Shown one piece after another: positions 37,924 through 48,900 of a stretch of DNA of 64,000 nucleotides. Under the pieces are notes generated by a model, which had not been told where the DNA came from, made no database searches, and was given only the letters and a program-made list of their open reading frames with translations. The position numbers were made by a program, and so were the translations under genes. Numbering within the stretch: the stretch's first letter is position 1; each line of letters opens with the position of its first letter. Origin of the DNA: Hawksworthiomyces lignivorus (taxonomy: Eukaryota > Ascomycota > Sordariomycetes > Ophiostomatales > Ophiostomataceae); assembly GCA_002917075.1 (NCBI GenBank), contig NTMA01000048.1, positions 62,001 through 126,000 on the forward strand, given 5' to 3'.

Positions 37924-39015
37924 ATGGATGGGCTTCTTCTGGCCGCGAACCGCAGCCGTGACAACCGCGGAGCTGTTGCGTCTCTTGCAAGAGATAGCTT
38001 CGACCAAGATGGCGCACTCGCCTCGATCGATCAAGAAATTGCCGATCTTGAGGATCGCCTACTCGCAGCTAAGATACGGCGAGCCGGTCTAGAGAAAGAG
38101 ACAAGTCGCGACACACCACTGCCTGCGGGCAGCTCCAGTGACAATACTTTGCAGCAGCAGCAGCAGCAGCAGCAGCACTTCCTTCTCTTGCTATCTGATT
38201 CAGCTCTACCGCTGGGCTCGTTTGCCTTCAGCAGCGGGCTCGAGTCGTTTTTGGCCCACGACAAGGCAGCAGCAGTGGCGGCGGCGGCGCTCCTTCCCAG
38301 CGGGCTGCTGCAGAAGAAGACCGGGGGCCCAGACGCTTTCGCCGCGTTCCTGCCGCTGTCCGTCTCGTCATATGCCCGCACCAGCCTGCCATTTGTCCTC
38401 GCCGCACACGATGCGGCAGCTGCTGTCGCTGCCGGCTCTTCGTCTTCGCCGACGACGTCCGTAGCGGCGCTCACAGACGCGCTGACCTACCTCGACGACG
38501 TATACGACGCGACGATTATCTGCGCCGTCGGTCGCCGCGCGTCCGTCGCCCAGGGCCGCGCATTGCTGTCGGTATGGGAGCGGGCGTTTGCGCCGGCCCT
38601 GCAGCGCGCCTCCGCGGGGCCCGCCAGTCCTGCAGACGATCCCCTGCGCCCCTTTGCGCTGCTGGTCAAGAAGTCGTCCAACCCGCCGCCCGGCGCACTG
38701 CCCGCCGCCTCGGCCCACCTGCCGCCGCTCTTCGGTGCCGTCGCCGCCCTCGCGGGGCTAGCCCGCCACCAGGCCGCCGACGTCTTCGTGCTGGCCCACG
38801 TCAAGGCGCTGGCGTCCGCCGCCGTGCGCGCCAGCCTGCTGGGGCCCTACCAGGCGCAGCGGCTGCTGGCCTCGCCCGCCGTGCAGCGGCTCGTCGCGGC
38901 TGCTGTCGCTGCTGCCTGGGCCGTGCCCGTCGAGGACGCCGGCCAGACGGCCCCCGCGGTGGACCTGTGGATGGGCCGACATGAGCTGCTGTACTCGCGA
39001 ATCTTCAACAGCTGA
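37924..39015 (+). CDS. ureF: Urease accessory protein UreF
   Basis: UreF works with UreD/UreH and the GTPase UreG to load nickel into apo-urease, acting as a checkpoint for GTP hydrolysis. It is a single exon of 363 aa. The diagnostic segment FLLLLSDSALPLGSFAFSSG is at about residues 85-104, followed by the all-helical UreF body (SYARTSLPFVLAAHDA, YLDDVYDATI, VWERAF, FALLVKK, FVLAHVKALASAAVR, YQAQRLL). The N-terminus carries a predicted coiled coil (ASIDQEIADLEDRLLAAK) and an eight-glutamine run just before the domain, which is unusual compared with bacterial UreF (about 220-240 aa). Ala-rich low-complexity inserts also lengthen it. Urease, UreD and UreG are not in this window, as is normal for fungi, where these genes are dispersed. 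Confidence 0.93.
   Translation: MDGLLLAANRSRDNRGAVASLARDSFDQDGALASIDQEIADLEDRLLAAKIRRAGLEKETSRDTPLPAGSSSDNTLQQQQQQQQHFLLLLSDSALPLGSFAFSSGLESFLAHDKAAAVAAAALLPSGLLQKKTGGPDAFAAFLPLSVSSYARTSLPFVLAAHDAAAAVAAGSSSSPTTSVAALTDALTYLDDVYDATIICAVGRRASVAQGRALLSVWERAFAPALQRASAGPASPADDPLRPFALLVKKSSNPPPGALPAASAHLPPLFGAVAALAGLARHQAADVFVLAHVKALASAAVRASLLGPYQAQRLLASPAVQRLVAAAVAAAWAVPVEDAGQTAPAVDLWMGRHELLYSRIFNS
38152..38175 (+). repeat. (CAG)8 encoding polyglutamine in UreF
   Basis: Eight perfect CAG codons immediately before the UreF core. A pure codon repeat suggests length polymorphism between strains. Confidence 0.85.
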
Positions 39016-39595
39016 TGAGAGAGAGAAAGAAAGGAGAAACCCTAGTTCACGAAAGACTAAGCCGAGCTAGGGGTTTGTCTGCTGAGTCCTCTGTGTATGT
39101 AAAAGACGTAACACAACTATCTAATTTGCGGCGTTTCTAGCTACGCTTTACTTCGGCTTTCTAACAGACGCAAAAAGATCGAGTAACGAGAGCTGCTTAG
39201 TTTTTTTTTTTTTTTTTTAAAGACGTCATCGAATTTCTGCCATGTGCTGGTATTATCTTGAGTCGAAATTGAGCCTTGCACACTTTTGTCGGGTGCTACG
39301 CCTACTATTCCTTTCATCGTAACAAAGAAACGGAATGCGCAAAAGAAAGCAAACACAATATGAGCCTCACACTTTGGATTTGTTCTTCTTCCCGCTAATT
39401 ACTGTCAACCATATATATATACGGGCTTTATTTCTTCCAATATTGCCAACCTCTCCTTTATACTTCAACCTGGCACCCTATATTCATTCTCATTTTTGTT
39501 GTTCTTGTCCACACCGAGTCTACTCTGCTTGCTGGGACAGTATCAGCTTCACCTGTCTCTTCATTCTTGCAGAACTTACGCTTTTATTATCAAAC
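39016..39595. other. Intergenic region with TATA-like promoter
   Basis: Contains a T/A homopolymer near 39200-39220 and TATATATATA at about 39412-39421, some 175 bp before the next ATG and placed as a TATA box would be. No gene is seen. Confidence 0.45.
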
Positions 39596-40345
39596 ATGGC
39601 CTCGTCGATTGCATGCCTTTCTGCAGGCGAGTGCCTCGTCAAGCTCCGTGAAGTGTTTGCTGGCGTGAATGTTGGCGGCACCAACGCTGACTTGGCCATG
39701 AAAGTCTAGAACGAAATCCAAGAAACAATCGATCAGTGTAAGGCATTCGAAAAGACAATGTTGGGCACACGCATAAATCACATATTTGAGATGAAGTCTT
39801 TTGACGATTACGGTCTTGACAAAGTCAGGGTCGATTATTTCGCGGCCAAGAGCCTTATCAGAGAGAGCTATCGTCCCATCACATACCTCAAAGATCTTCT
39901 GATCAGAAGCGGCTATAAAGAACTGGTGGATGATATTCCTATCCAGCCGGTATCCATATACCCGATGCAGTTCAGTCTTCGGTCGCCAACCCCCAAGCGC
40001 AAGCGGGAATCTAGCACGTCACCGCCTGATGTTTTCTATGAACCGGTCGGCATCTTACAAATATCTGCCGCACCCAATACTATCAGGTTCGCAGATGTGC
40101 GCACTATTCACAAGGCGTTCATCAAGGCTCCGCTTGAATGCCTCATCGAAAATGATATCAGCGTTGTCGAAGCGGCAGAGAGGACCGCGCGGGACTACTA
40201 CGCAGAGCTTTCTCGGATGAGAGCGCAAACAGAAAGACTCATCATCAACCTCATGAACCACCATAGCATGTTAGTCCACGGCGACGAAGTTGAGGATGAA
40301 AATGGCAGAATTACCTTCGACGACATTAGAGATCTTGGTTTTTGA
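39596..40345 (+). CDS. Hypothetical helical protein; frame requires a 45-nt intron
   Basis: From ATG 39596 the frame runs 37 codons to a TAG at 39707-39709, then continues in the same frame to 40345. A 45-nt intron, 39665-39709, removes the stop. Its donor is GTGAAT, its branch-type site GCTGAC lies about 20 nt before the acceptor, and the acceptor is TCTAG. The product is then 234 aa. The N-terminal part (SIACLSAGECLVKLREVFAG, then NEIQETIDQCKAFEKTM) and the C-terminal part (SVVEAAERTARDYYAELSRM) look alpha-helical. A middle Pro/Arg/Ser segment (SPTPKRKRESSTSPP) could be a nuclear localisation signal. I recognise no family. If the intron is not real, the gene is disrupted by a nonsense codon or starts at 39758 (195 aa). 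Confidence 0.5.
39665..39709 (+). other. Candidate 45-nt intron, multiple of three, ending in the in-frame TAG
   Basis: The TAG that interrupts the frame is itself the acceptor. GTGAAT is a weak donor, while GCTGAC is a good branch sequence. The size is near the lower limit for fungal introns. Confidence 0.5.
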
Positions 40346-40859
40346 ATGAGTGAGCCCGATACGCATAAGACAGGCTCCTCATGCACGCAACAAATTTCAT
40401 GTATATGTAGCGGTTTCAAAGCTATAGAGATCTTTGATTTAATCGGCAGAAAACAAATCAGTTGCTCTTAGGGTGTTTTGATAAATTTCTTTTGAATAAA
40501 ATATAGACGTCGGCTTGCTCACGAGAACATTTGGACTGGTACAATAACACGCGCCTAAGACCGCAGCGGCCTGACTCTCAGCTTAACTTCGAGGCTATGA
40601 CTATCTCGTTCCGTTTCTCGATTTTGCGGATTAAAAAAAATTAAAAATTAAAAATTAAAAAATGGGACGCCACTGCCCCGCATAAACCTTTCAACCTTTG
40701 TTCATTATCGAGATTCGCAGAGCACATATTAGAATCGGAGAGTTATACGAAAAAGTATTTTGAGAAGACCATATTCAGGCTTGCATTTGATTCTTGTTGC
40801 ACGACTGGGCCGCTTGCATTGATTGTGTTCGCAGCAGTCGTGCTGCCCCCGCTGCCAAG
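40346..40859. other. Intergenic region
   Basis: Short region with a (TTAAAAA)-like AT repeat at about 40632-40662. It presumably contains the DRG promoter. Confidence 0.55.
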
Positions 40860-42268
40860 ATGGTGAACATCACGGATAAGATCAAGGAGTATGTAAAATG
40901 ACGACAGCACCCCGACAAGCTCTCAAACCTATATCGGTTGTACTGATACGAGCGATACAGGATTGAGGATGAGATGAAAAGGACACAAAGTAAGACTGGA
41001 GTGCTCTGCTTCTTGGGACTGCAAGGAAGGGACTGGCGACGGAGCAATTGACTGACAAGGTGAACCTGGTCTCTAGAGAATAAGGCCACAGGTAATGCTC
41101 TCTCTCCCTATTTCTGCAACCTTTTTTTCATTGGGACAATGACTAATTTCTCTCAGAATATCATCTTGGTTTATTAAAAGGGTAAATCAAAGAGCAGGTC
41201 CCCTCTCCCTATGAGACTTTTGGACTTTCGTTGCTGACATCATGGCCTAGCAAACTTGCTCGGTTGCGTGCGCAGCTTCTGGAGCCCGGCCCCGGCTCCG
41301 GCGGCGGTCCGGGCGCAGGATTCGACGTCAGCAAGAGCGGAGATGCGCGAATAGCGCTGGTAGGCTTCCCGTCGGTGGGCAAGTCGACGTTCCTGTCCAA
41401 GGTAACCAAGACGCGGTCGGAGGTGGCGGCGTACGCGTTTACGACGCTGACGGCGATCCCGGGCGTGCTGGAGTACGGCGGGGCGGAGATCCAGCTGCTG
41501 GATCTGCCGGGAATCATCGAGGGCGCCGCGGAGGGCAAGGGCCGGGGGCGGCAGGTGATCTCGGCGGCCAAGACGAGCGACCTGATCCTGATGGTGCTGG
41601 ACGCGACCAAGAAGCTGGAGCAGCGGGCGCTGCTGGAGGCGGAGCTGGAGGCGGTGGGGATCCGGCTCAACCGCGACCCGCCCAACATCTACCTCAAGCC
41701 CAAGAAGGCAGGCGGCGTCAAGATCACGTTCCAGGCGCCGCCCAAGCACCTGGACGAGAAGATGGTGTTCAACATCCTGCGCGACTACAAGATGCTCAAC
41801 TGCGAGGTGCTCGTGCGCGACGAGAACGCCACGGTCGACGACTTTATCGACGTCATCATGAAGGACCACCGCACCTACATCCGCTGCCTCTACGTCTACA
41901 ACAAGATCGACAGCGTCTCCCTCGAGTACCTCGACCAGCTCGCCCGCGAGCCCCACACCGCCGTCATGAGCTGCGAGCTCGACCTCGGCATCCAGGCCGT
42001 CGTCGAGCGCTGCTGGCAGGAGCTGCGCCTCATCCGCATCTACACCAAGCGCAAAGGCGTCGACCCCAACTTCACCGAGGCCCTCATCGTCCGCAGCGGC
42101 AGCTCCATCGAGGACGTCTGCGACCGCATCCACCGCACTCTCAAGGACACCTTCAAGTACGCCCTGGTCTGGGGTGCTAGCGCCCGCCACGTCCCCCAGC
42201 GCGTCGGCCTCGGCCACATGGTCGCCGACGAGGACGTCGTCTACATTGTCAGCGGGTGGAAGGCGTAG
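40860..42268 (+). CDS. RBG1: Developmentally regulated GTP-binding protein 1 (DRG1/Rbg1)
   Basis: Conserved OBG/HflX-superfamily GTPase that associates with translating ribosomes together with a DFRP partner (Tma46 in yeast) and helps relieve stalled elongation. Five exons, 40860-40888, 40961-40989, 41077-41091, 41157-41181 and 41251-42268, give 371 aa, close to the usual 367. Four introns of 72, 87, 65 and 69 bp crowd the first 33 codons, and exon 3 is only 15 nt. The spliced N-terminus reads [15 protein letters not shown], then [20 protein letters not shown], exactly as expected. G1 GFPSVGKST lies near residues 71-79, G3 DLPG near 118, G4 NKID near 250, and a TGS domain at the C-terminus (about 290-368). 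The long last exon is GC-rich. Confidence 0.96.
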
Positions 42269-42774
42269 GCCTCGCTCCGTGCTTCTGCAGTGGCGGCGAC
42301 GGCGGCGAGCAGATTGCAGAGAGAAGAGGTGGCAGTGGCCATGTCAATGGACTCTCAAGAGATTGAGAGTTTTGTGCGGTCCAGATGGAACCGTTTTGAG
42401 TATATCCCTTTTTTTTTTTTTATCAGAATAAAGATATCATCTGCAGGAAGGGAAAGAAAGCTGGATTAAAAAGGACATAATAATCATTTCTGATTTTAAA
42501 GGGCTGTTTGTACTCTCATGACCAAACAAGGCATCATAACATGAACAAAGAATAGCGGGTAATGACATCCTGTAGAAACGCCGACACACTGCCCACGCGA
42601 GAGGAAAAGCAACCGTTCCCTTTGACCCCAAAAACAGTACCGGAAAGCAACATCGACAAGACAGAAGCAGTATAACAAACAACAGAGAAATACAGAGCCG
42701 GTCCCGGCTGGGAAAGCCCTAGAAAATAATGAGGAAGGGTTCGTCTGGTATTCTGCAGAGACTGCTTGTCCATG
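42269..42774. other. Convergent intergenic region
   Basis: 3' ends of the DRG1 gene (+) and the Spo12-like gene (-). Nothing else is recognised. Confidence 0.6.
42427..42432 (+). terminator. AATAAA poly(A)-type signal after DRG1
   Basis: AATAAA about 160 nt past the stop codon, preceded by a run of 15 T. Confidence 0.4.
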
Positions 42775-43319
42775 CTACTCGTCTGCCGTCTTCGCCGGCG
42801 CTGCGCCGAATAGTGCTCCGCCGCCAAGGGAGCTGCTGCTGCTGCCCTCCATCATCTTCCGGGCGGAGTGCTGCGCGAAGAGCGACTTTGGCTTGGCCCT
42901 GGTTGTTCTAGTTAGTATCTTGCCTTGTTCAGAATGCAAACTACGAGGCGGTGGGCCGTATGAGCAGATCTGACGTACTTTCCGACTTGCTTGTTGCGCA
43001 GGGCCTTGAGCTTTGCCGTGCAAGGACTCATAATGTTATCGGACGGCGAGACATACTGCTTGGGGCTAGGGAGGTAGAGAAACAGTCGTTAGCATTTCGA
43101 TACAGATAATGACTTGAAATACAGCAACATGCAGGGCATGGTGAAAAAGAAGTCGACGTACCCCTCAGCCTCCATCTTGGACTGCAGGACCTGGCGGTGG
43201 TATTCCATGCTCTTGATGTCTTTGCCGGCAAGGTTGACTCCGTCAGAAAGGGGGGCGTTGACGTCCTTGCTGGCGAGGACGGACTTGGCTGGCGCAGCCG
43301 CTGTTGCGAATGAGCTCAT
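42775..43319 (-). CDS. Spo12-like cell-cycle regulator
   Basis: Three minus-strand exons, 43319-43162, 43065-42979 and 42898-42775 (introns of 96 and 80 bp), encode 122 aa. The spliced middle reads YVSPSDNIMSPCTAKLKAL followed by RNKQVGKAKPKSLFAQ. This matches the short signature of the Spo12 family (SPSD..MSPC..KL...K...K.KP.SLF). In yeast Spo12 acts in the FEAR network that releases Cdc14 for mitotic exit and meiosis; its conserved Ser/Pro sites are phosphorylated. The N-terminal SFATAAAPAKSVLASKD and the C-terminal poly-Ser/Gly tail are low-complexity. The domain assignment rests on the motif. The function in this fungus is inferred. Confidence 0.82.
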
Positions 43320-44415
43320 TGTTGTGATTGTGTGGTTATGTGATTGTTTGTTTGCGTGTGAGATGGTCAAGTGGTTGCGCTGAGGAGAGAAAGATGCTCG
43401 ATTCTGTGATAGCAATTGTAACTTTTTTTTTGCTGATGAGAAGCTATTGTGAACTCTGTATGATGAAGAGGCAAAAGCAGAGATGCGCACGAGATCCGGG
43501 ATGAAAGTTCTTTTTAAAGAGAAGTTGGAAAACGGAAGGGAAAACGAGAAAAAAGAAAAAAGAAAATAAAGAGAAACAGTGGGGATCACTACCGAGCGTG
43601 AACTTCTTCACAAGGCAGGGTTCTATAGAATTGACGTACGACTATGCTATTAACTAGGGAGTATTCTGGAATAGAGCAGGGGTATCTTCCCTGTAAAAAA
43701 AAAAGAGAAAAGAGCCACAAAAAAAGACGAAGCGATAAAGAACAATTGGATATAAACAGACTGCCCCAAGAGGAAGCTCTTCAGAGTGGGTTGACGCGGC
43801 AACGCCGACAGGTTTGGCATGGGTCTCCACCCCCCACACTGGAGTCCGTCTGCAGCAGCACTTCTAATCTCCAATGCATTCGTGCGCCGACCCAGCATCT
43901 GTGACTGTATTTTTCACCTTGGCCCTCTGTCCACTGACTCACATTCTCTCGCGGCCACGTCGCATGGCGCGGGAAGCATGCGAGGGTATCACTCTAGAAA
44001 CGGAAGGCAAATATTGGCCTACGTGTAGATGTGGCCTGGCTAGCTAGAGAAAATGGAGGAAAATCACGATAGAAAGACGAAAACAGGGCGACCGAGAGAA
44101 GAAAACAAAGATAGAGAGGCTAGCCATTGTGTGACGTGGAAAAATATCGTAAGGGGTCATCGCCGGATGTGTTGCTAGATGCATTGACAAAATTGGAACA
44201 AAATTTTTTTTCCGTGGTTTTTGTTTACCCTTTTGTTTCAAGGTGTTTCCTATAGACCAAATTTCGTAGATACGTGTGTAGAATATGCCTTGCCTGCTAT
44301 TTTTTGGTACAAGTGGTGTCCATCCACGACACTCCTCTTCCGTGTCCGTTCTGGAGCTCCACAGCTTCTGACCTCCCCTCCTCTTTCCCGTTCTTTCCCT
44401 TCTACCCCGACGCTT
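43320..44415. other. Intergenic region
   Basis: Divided between the CT-rich (on minus) leader of the Spo12-like gene and the 3' region of the acyl-CoA dehydrogenase gene. No gene is supported. Confidence 0.55.
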
Positions 44416-44937
44416 CTACAGCTTGGCAGCCTTCTTGGCCAGCCGGTGCTGGATGCGCGTGCCGGGCTGGGCACGCTCGAGGCCGTGCTCCTTGAGCAAC
44501 CGCGCGGACTTCTCCTGCTGCCACTGGACCAGCTTGGCGACGGCGGGGCCGCGCTTGTTCTCGTTGCGGCCGAGCTGCATGAGGTGGACCTCGTCGGGCC
44601 CGTCGACGATGCGCAGGGTGCGGGTGTTGGCCCACATGGCGGCGAGGGGCGTCTCCTGGCTGATGCCGGCGCCGCCGAAGGCCTGGACGGCGCGATCGAT
44701 GACGGTGAGGGCGACGGTGGGCACGAAGATCTTGGCCTCGGCGATCTGGGTGAGGGCGGCCTTGGGGCCCTGCTCGTCCATGGTGATGGCGGCGTTGAGG
44801 ACGAGCAGGCGGGCGGCGTCGATCTCGATGCGCGAGCGGGCGGCCCACTCGCGGGCGACGCCGTGGTCGCGCAGGTTCTGGCCAAAGGGCTTCTTGCGCG
44901 GGTCGTTGCTGCGCATGACCAGCCAGTCGAGGGCGCG

Positions 44938-44968
<31 letters not shown>

Positions 44969-45983
44969 TGGATGCGGCCGGGGCCCAGGCGGCCCTGCAC
45001 GATCTCGAAGCCGCGGCCCTCGCCCAGCACCATGTTGCGGGCGGGCACGCGCACGTTCTCAAACGTGATGTGGCCGTGGCCGTGCGGGGCGTCGTCGAAG
45101 CCGTAGACGCTCAGCATGCGGTGCACGGTGATGCCCGGGGTGTCGGCCGGCACCAGCACGACCGACTGCTGGCGGTAGGGGTCCTTGGCGCCGGCGTCGC
45201 TCTTGCCCATGACAATGTAGATGGCGCAGCGCGGGTCGCCGGCGCCGCTCGACCACCACTTCTGGCCGTTGAGCACGTACTCTTCGCCCTCGCGGCGGAT
45301 CCGCATCTCAATGTTGCGCGCGTCCGACGAGGCCACCTGCGGCTCGGTCATCAGAAACGCCGAGCGGATCTTGCCCTCCATCAGCGGCACCAGCCACTCG
45401 GCCTTCTGCGCCTCGTTGCCGTACTTGGCCAGCACCTCCATGTTGCCCGTGTCCGGCGCCGCGCAGTTGCACGCCTCCGACGCCGTGCGCGACCGCCCCA
45501 TCCACTCCGCCATCAGGCCGTACTCGAGGTTCGAGAAGCCCGGCGACTCCTTGTAGTGGCCCTTGGGCAGGAACAGGTTCCACAGGCCCAGCGCCCGCGC
45601 CTTCTCCTTGAGCTCCTCCACGATGTGCGGGTGGCCCTCCCAGCGGGCGTCGCCCACGCCGATCTGGGCGTCAAAGACGGCATCGGCACTGGTAGGAGGA
45701 AAAAAATGAGAGTAGTAGTTAGCAATGCGCCCTTTCTTTCTGTCCTGTTCTGCGGTCTTGTCTCTCTCTCTCTCTCTCTATTCATCATCGGGGTTGCTGC
45801 TTACGGGATACATTCTTCCTGGACGAACTTGGCAACAGTGTCTAGGGTTTTCTTCGCCCGCTCAGAGACGCGGTTGACGGCCTATGGTCTGTTAGAAGGA
45901 GGCAGAGAAAAGGACGAAAACGGAGGATAGTTTTTGCTCAGCAGAGGGTCAGCTCTTACAATGCTGGGGATCCTGTCAGACAT
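44416..45983 (-). CDS. Acyl-CoA dehydrogenase with peroxisomal targeting signal (ACAD10/11-like)
   Basis: FAD-dependent alpha,beta-dehydrogenation of acyl-CoA, the first step of beta-oxidation. Three minus-strand exons, 45983-45960, 45881-45805 and 45688-44416 (introns of 78 and 116 bp), give 457 aa beginning MSDRIPSIAVNRVSERAKKTL. N-domain: FLPKGHYKESPGFSNLEYGLMAEWMGRS. Flavin/substrate strand: FLMTEPQVASSDARN. Middle domain: GQKWWSSGAGDPRCAIYIVMGK. C-domain: FGQNLRDHGVAREWA and AVQAFGGAGISQETPLA, then RIVDGPDEVHL, where the acidic residue near the IVDGPDE loop is the likely catalytic position in this subfamily. The last residues AKKAAKL end in AKL, a PTS1-type tripeptide, so a peroxisomal location is likely. 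There is no mitochondrial presequence. Some filamentous fungi are known to place acyl-CoA dehydrogenases in peroxisomes in addition to oxidases. Confidence 0.93.
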
Positions 45984-48900
45984 AATGAACAGGGAGTATG
46001 GATGAAATGAAGGGTATGAGAAGCTTCGGAGGTCGTGAAAAATAACGACGATGGCAATGGAATGAAAGGATAGAGAAAAAGAAAACTCAACACAAGAAGT
46101 CTAATATTATAGGATCCAATGCTAGGGAACTTGACGTCTCAATCAGAAATCTCCGCCTCGGTCCAGCCCCGTGCGGAGGTTCTCAGACCAATTCCCTTTG
46201 TGAGATCGCCAGATAATTCTGGTCTGGGGAGCTATAATGGGCACACTGCGAGAGCGGTGCCGAGGTTGAGACCGGGAATACTGTGGGGAAGAGTTGGGGT
46301 TGCTAGCGCCATGCATATACCCTCGAGACCCTTTGGAGAATATGTATATTTAACAGTGCCGACTATCTTTATTTTCCCTTCCTTCGATAGTTTCGCCGTA
46401 CGGAGTAATAATCATAATATTAAACGTAGCAAACTACATACTCGTACATACAGTACATATCAATCTTCCGTATTCCTTCGTATCCTGGACGCAACTTTGG
46501 TTCGCCTGTTGACTCGGTCAAGCTAGCCAAAACTGGGGTAGAGTGTATCTGAATCATTGGGTAACGAGAGCTTCTACTCCGTAGTTTGGTGGTCATTGGT
46601 GGTCATGAGTAGGGGGCCAGGAGGTGGCTTTTAGCTGGCATGTTCACTAGACCACTAAACTGTTTCCCCTTGAGCCCATGTCTAGCTACTGCGTACTACT
46701 ACACGTACAAGTGCGGCGCAAGACAAAAAATCAGGTGACGTTCAGTGGTTCGCAATTCAGATTCCGTTTCCCTTCTGGAAACCTCAACACGCTTGACTTG
46801 CATTTGCAGAAATCTGGGTCTTCTGGTGAGAGTTCCATTCGGGGAACCGAGACGGAGTATTATTGCTACACTGCGAAAACGCCGAGATTCCACTGGCAGG
46901 TGGCTTGAAAGTCGCCTCACGCTGTGTGCCCGTGGCTTGGGGAGACTGGCAAAAATTCTTTCATATTTTCCCCTTTCTGTCCCTTCTTTCTCCCGATACT
47001 TTCCTTCTCCTTCTCCCTTTTTCTCCCACCACACCTGGCGCCCTCTGTCTCTACGATTGCCAAACATCTTTATCAACGCCAGTTTCGAAATGGATTGCAA
47101 AGAGATTGTCCACCTGGGTCGCCGGCTAAGCGCTCAACATTATTAGCCTTGTCGTTTAATTGCACTGCAGAATTCGAAAAGGAGCTTTGTAGTCCAGGTG
47201 CGGTAGTTACTAATACTCCAGCAAGCGTTCACGAGAACGACTGCCCAAAAGGGAACCGTGTCTTCTGCTCAAAGTCGACTGAGGAGCCCGGAGTCGAGCT
47301 CTCAAGGCAGCCGTTTTTAGGTTTGCACCTGAGTCGTTTGCAACTGGACTAGAAAAGTGACCTGATGTTTTCGAATGACGGCTGCCAAGCCAATCTAGAG
47401 TGAAGGAAGAGGCTCATCACTAAAAACAAGAAAAAATATGAAAAAGCATCCGATGACCGTGACTAGACCCCTCATCATGGCGAAGACAGAACCCCTGGAC
47501 GTTGATGTGGTCATCGACGTAGTAAGCTAAGGAAGAGCTCGGAAGAAATGCAGCAGCAGAGTAACGAGACTACGGAGGGAGCGGACCGACACAGTGTTCC
47601 TCCCGCACTGCTGAAAATGATTGTTTCGCTACTGGCAAGTCTCTCCACCAACGGCGGCCACCGACATCTGAATCAAGCATACAAAATATGTAGGCGCCAG
47701 TTGCTTAGCCGTCCTCCCCCAGAGGCACTCCTTTACAAAGTCGCATGCTATTCAGGTCGTAATCAAAATGTCGCATCCAGCAACAGTACCAGTTTCTAGC
47801 GTCTTGCTCGCTCTCGTCTCGCAATCAGCCCGATGGCTCCACAGCCATGGTTTAGCGCCATCCCTCCCGCATGGATACCCTTGCTCCCTTGCTCCTCGCC
47901 TGGCTCAATTTTGCCTTACACGGTGCCAAAAGGCAAACCGCCGTAGCGGGTGTGCCCTGCCGCTTATATCGACTTTGTTGGTTCAAGCAGCAGGTGGTCC
48001 CATTATGTCATTAACTGCTTGATGCAGAGGGATCTTCGCTGCTATTACGCCAGCATTGCGTCTTGATTTTTGGCGCTCTGGTTTGCGGCTATGCATCCCC
48101 CCCCCCCCACACGACTTGAGCGGGACTTCGGGCAGCACGGTACGTAAGACAGTAAGATACGTGTATTTTGTAGGGTCCTCTGCTCACACCTTGTCACCAG
48201 CTGCGTCTTCGTCCCGGTCTCCCAGTTTGCATATCCAGGTAGCTGGAGAGGCGAGAACGAGTTTCGTCTGGACCTTGCATGCAATGGTGGGAACACCACA
48301 ATGACAAAATGGCGCTGGCAATGGCAGAAAATTTTGATAATGGCATGGCCTGCACCAGGTTTGAGGAATAATCTTAGTATAAACGACTGCATTTTCGCCG
48401 TCCATGATTCGCCTTCGTCCTTGTCTTTCCTCTCGCTGTCTCGCCTTCTGCTTAGCAGTTTGCCAGTTTTGTTCTTTAGCTTTTTCCAGGCCCAACACCC
48501 AACTGCCCAGTCTACGACGTAAAACGGCAGCCTGCAGACAAGGCTATCGAAGCGGATATCAGCCGCCGTCCTCTGCTTGGAAGTAACACCAACAAACCCA
48601 CTCCTGAGAGGCAAATTTTGCCATAGATCCGCGTAAAATCTTTCAAACAGAGGGGTTCGACGGGAGGCATGGGCACCAAAAGGTAAACGGGACAAACGGG
48701 AAAATCGAAACGTGCCACCAAATACGCACTTATGCTCTCACTGTGCGATCCCACGAACCGCCAAGATTTAGCTGTCTGGTCCTAGTCCGATCAACCCGCA
48801 CTTAAAAAGAGGAGCTTTCTTTCAGCAGAAAGCTGAGTTTTATCAAGCGACTCTCAATTAATTTTTGGCGGACTCACGTGGTCCTATCATTCGCGTCTCT

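Noticed and set aside
41240..42217. 325-codon antisense frame opposite DRG1
   Set aside because: Antisense shadow of a GC-rich exon.
44221..45930. 569-codon + strand frame opposite the acyl-CoA dehydrogenase
   Set aside because: Ala/Gly/His/Val-rich shadow of the minus-strand gene, with no domain.
47477..47799. Possible two-exon small gene (15 codons, then 82 codons)
   Set aside because: It would need a 32-nt intron, below the size seen in fungi, and the product has no recognisable feature.
48045..48695. 216-codon minus-strand frame in the 46-50 kb gap
   Set aside because: No motif, mixed composition, no codon bias, and no flanking splice-supported extension.
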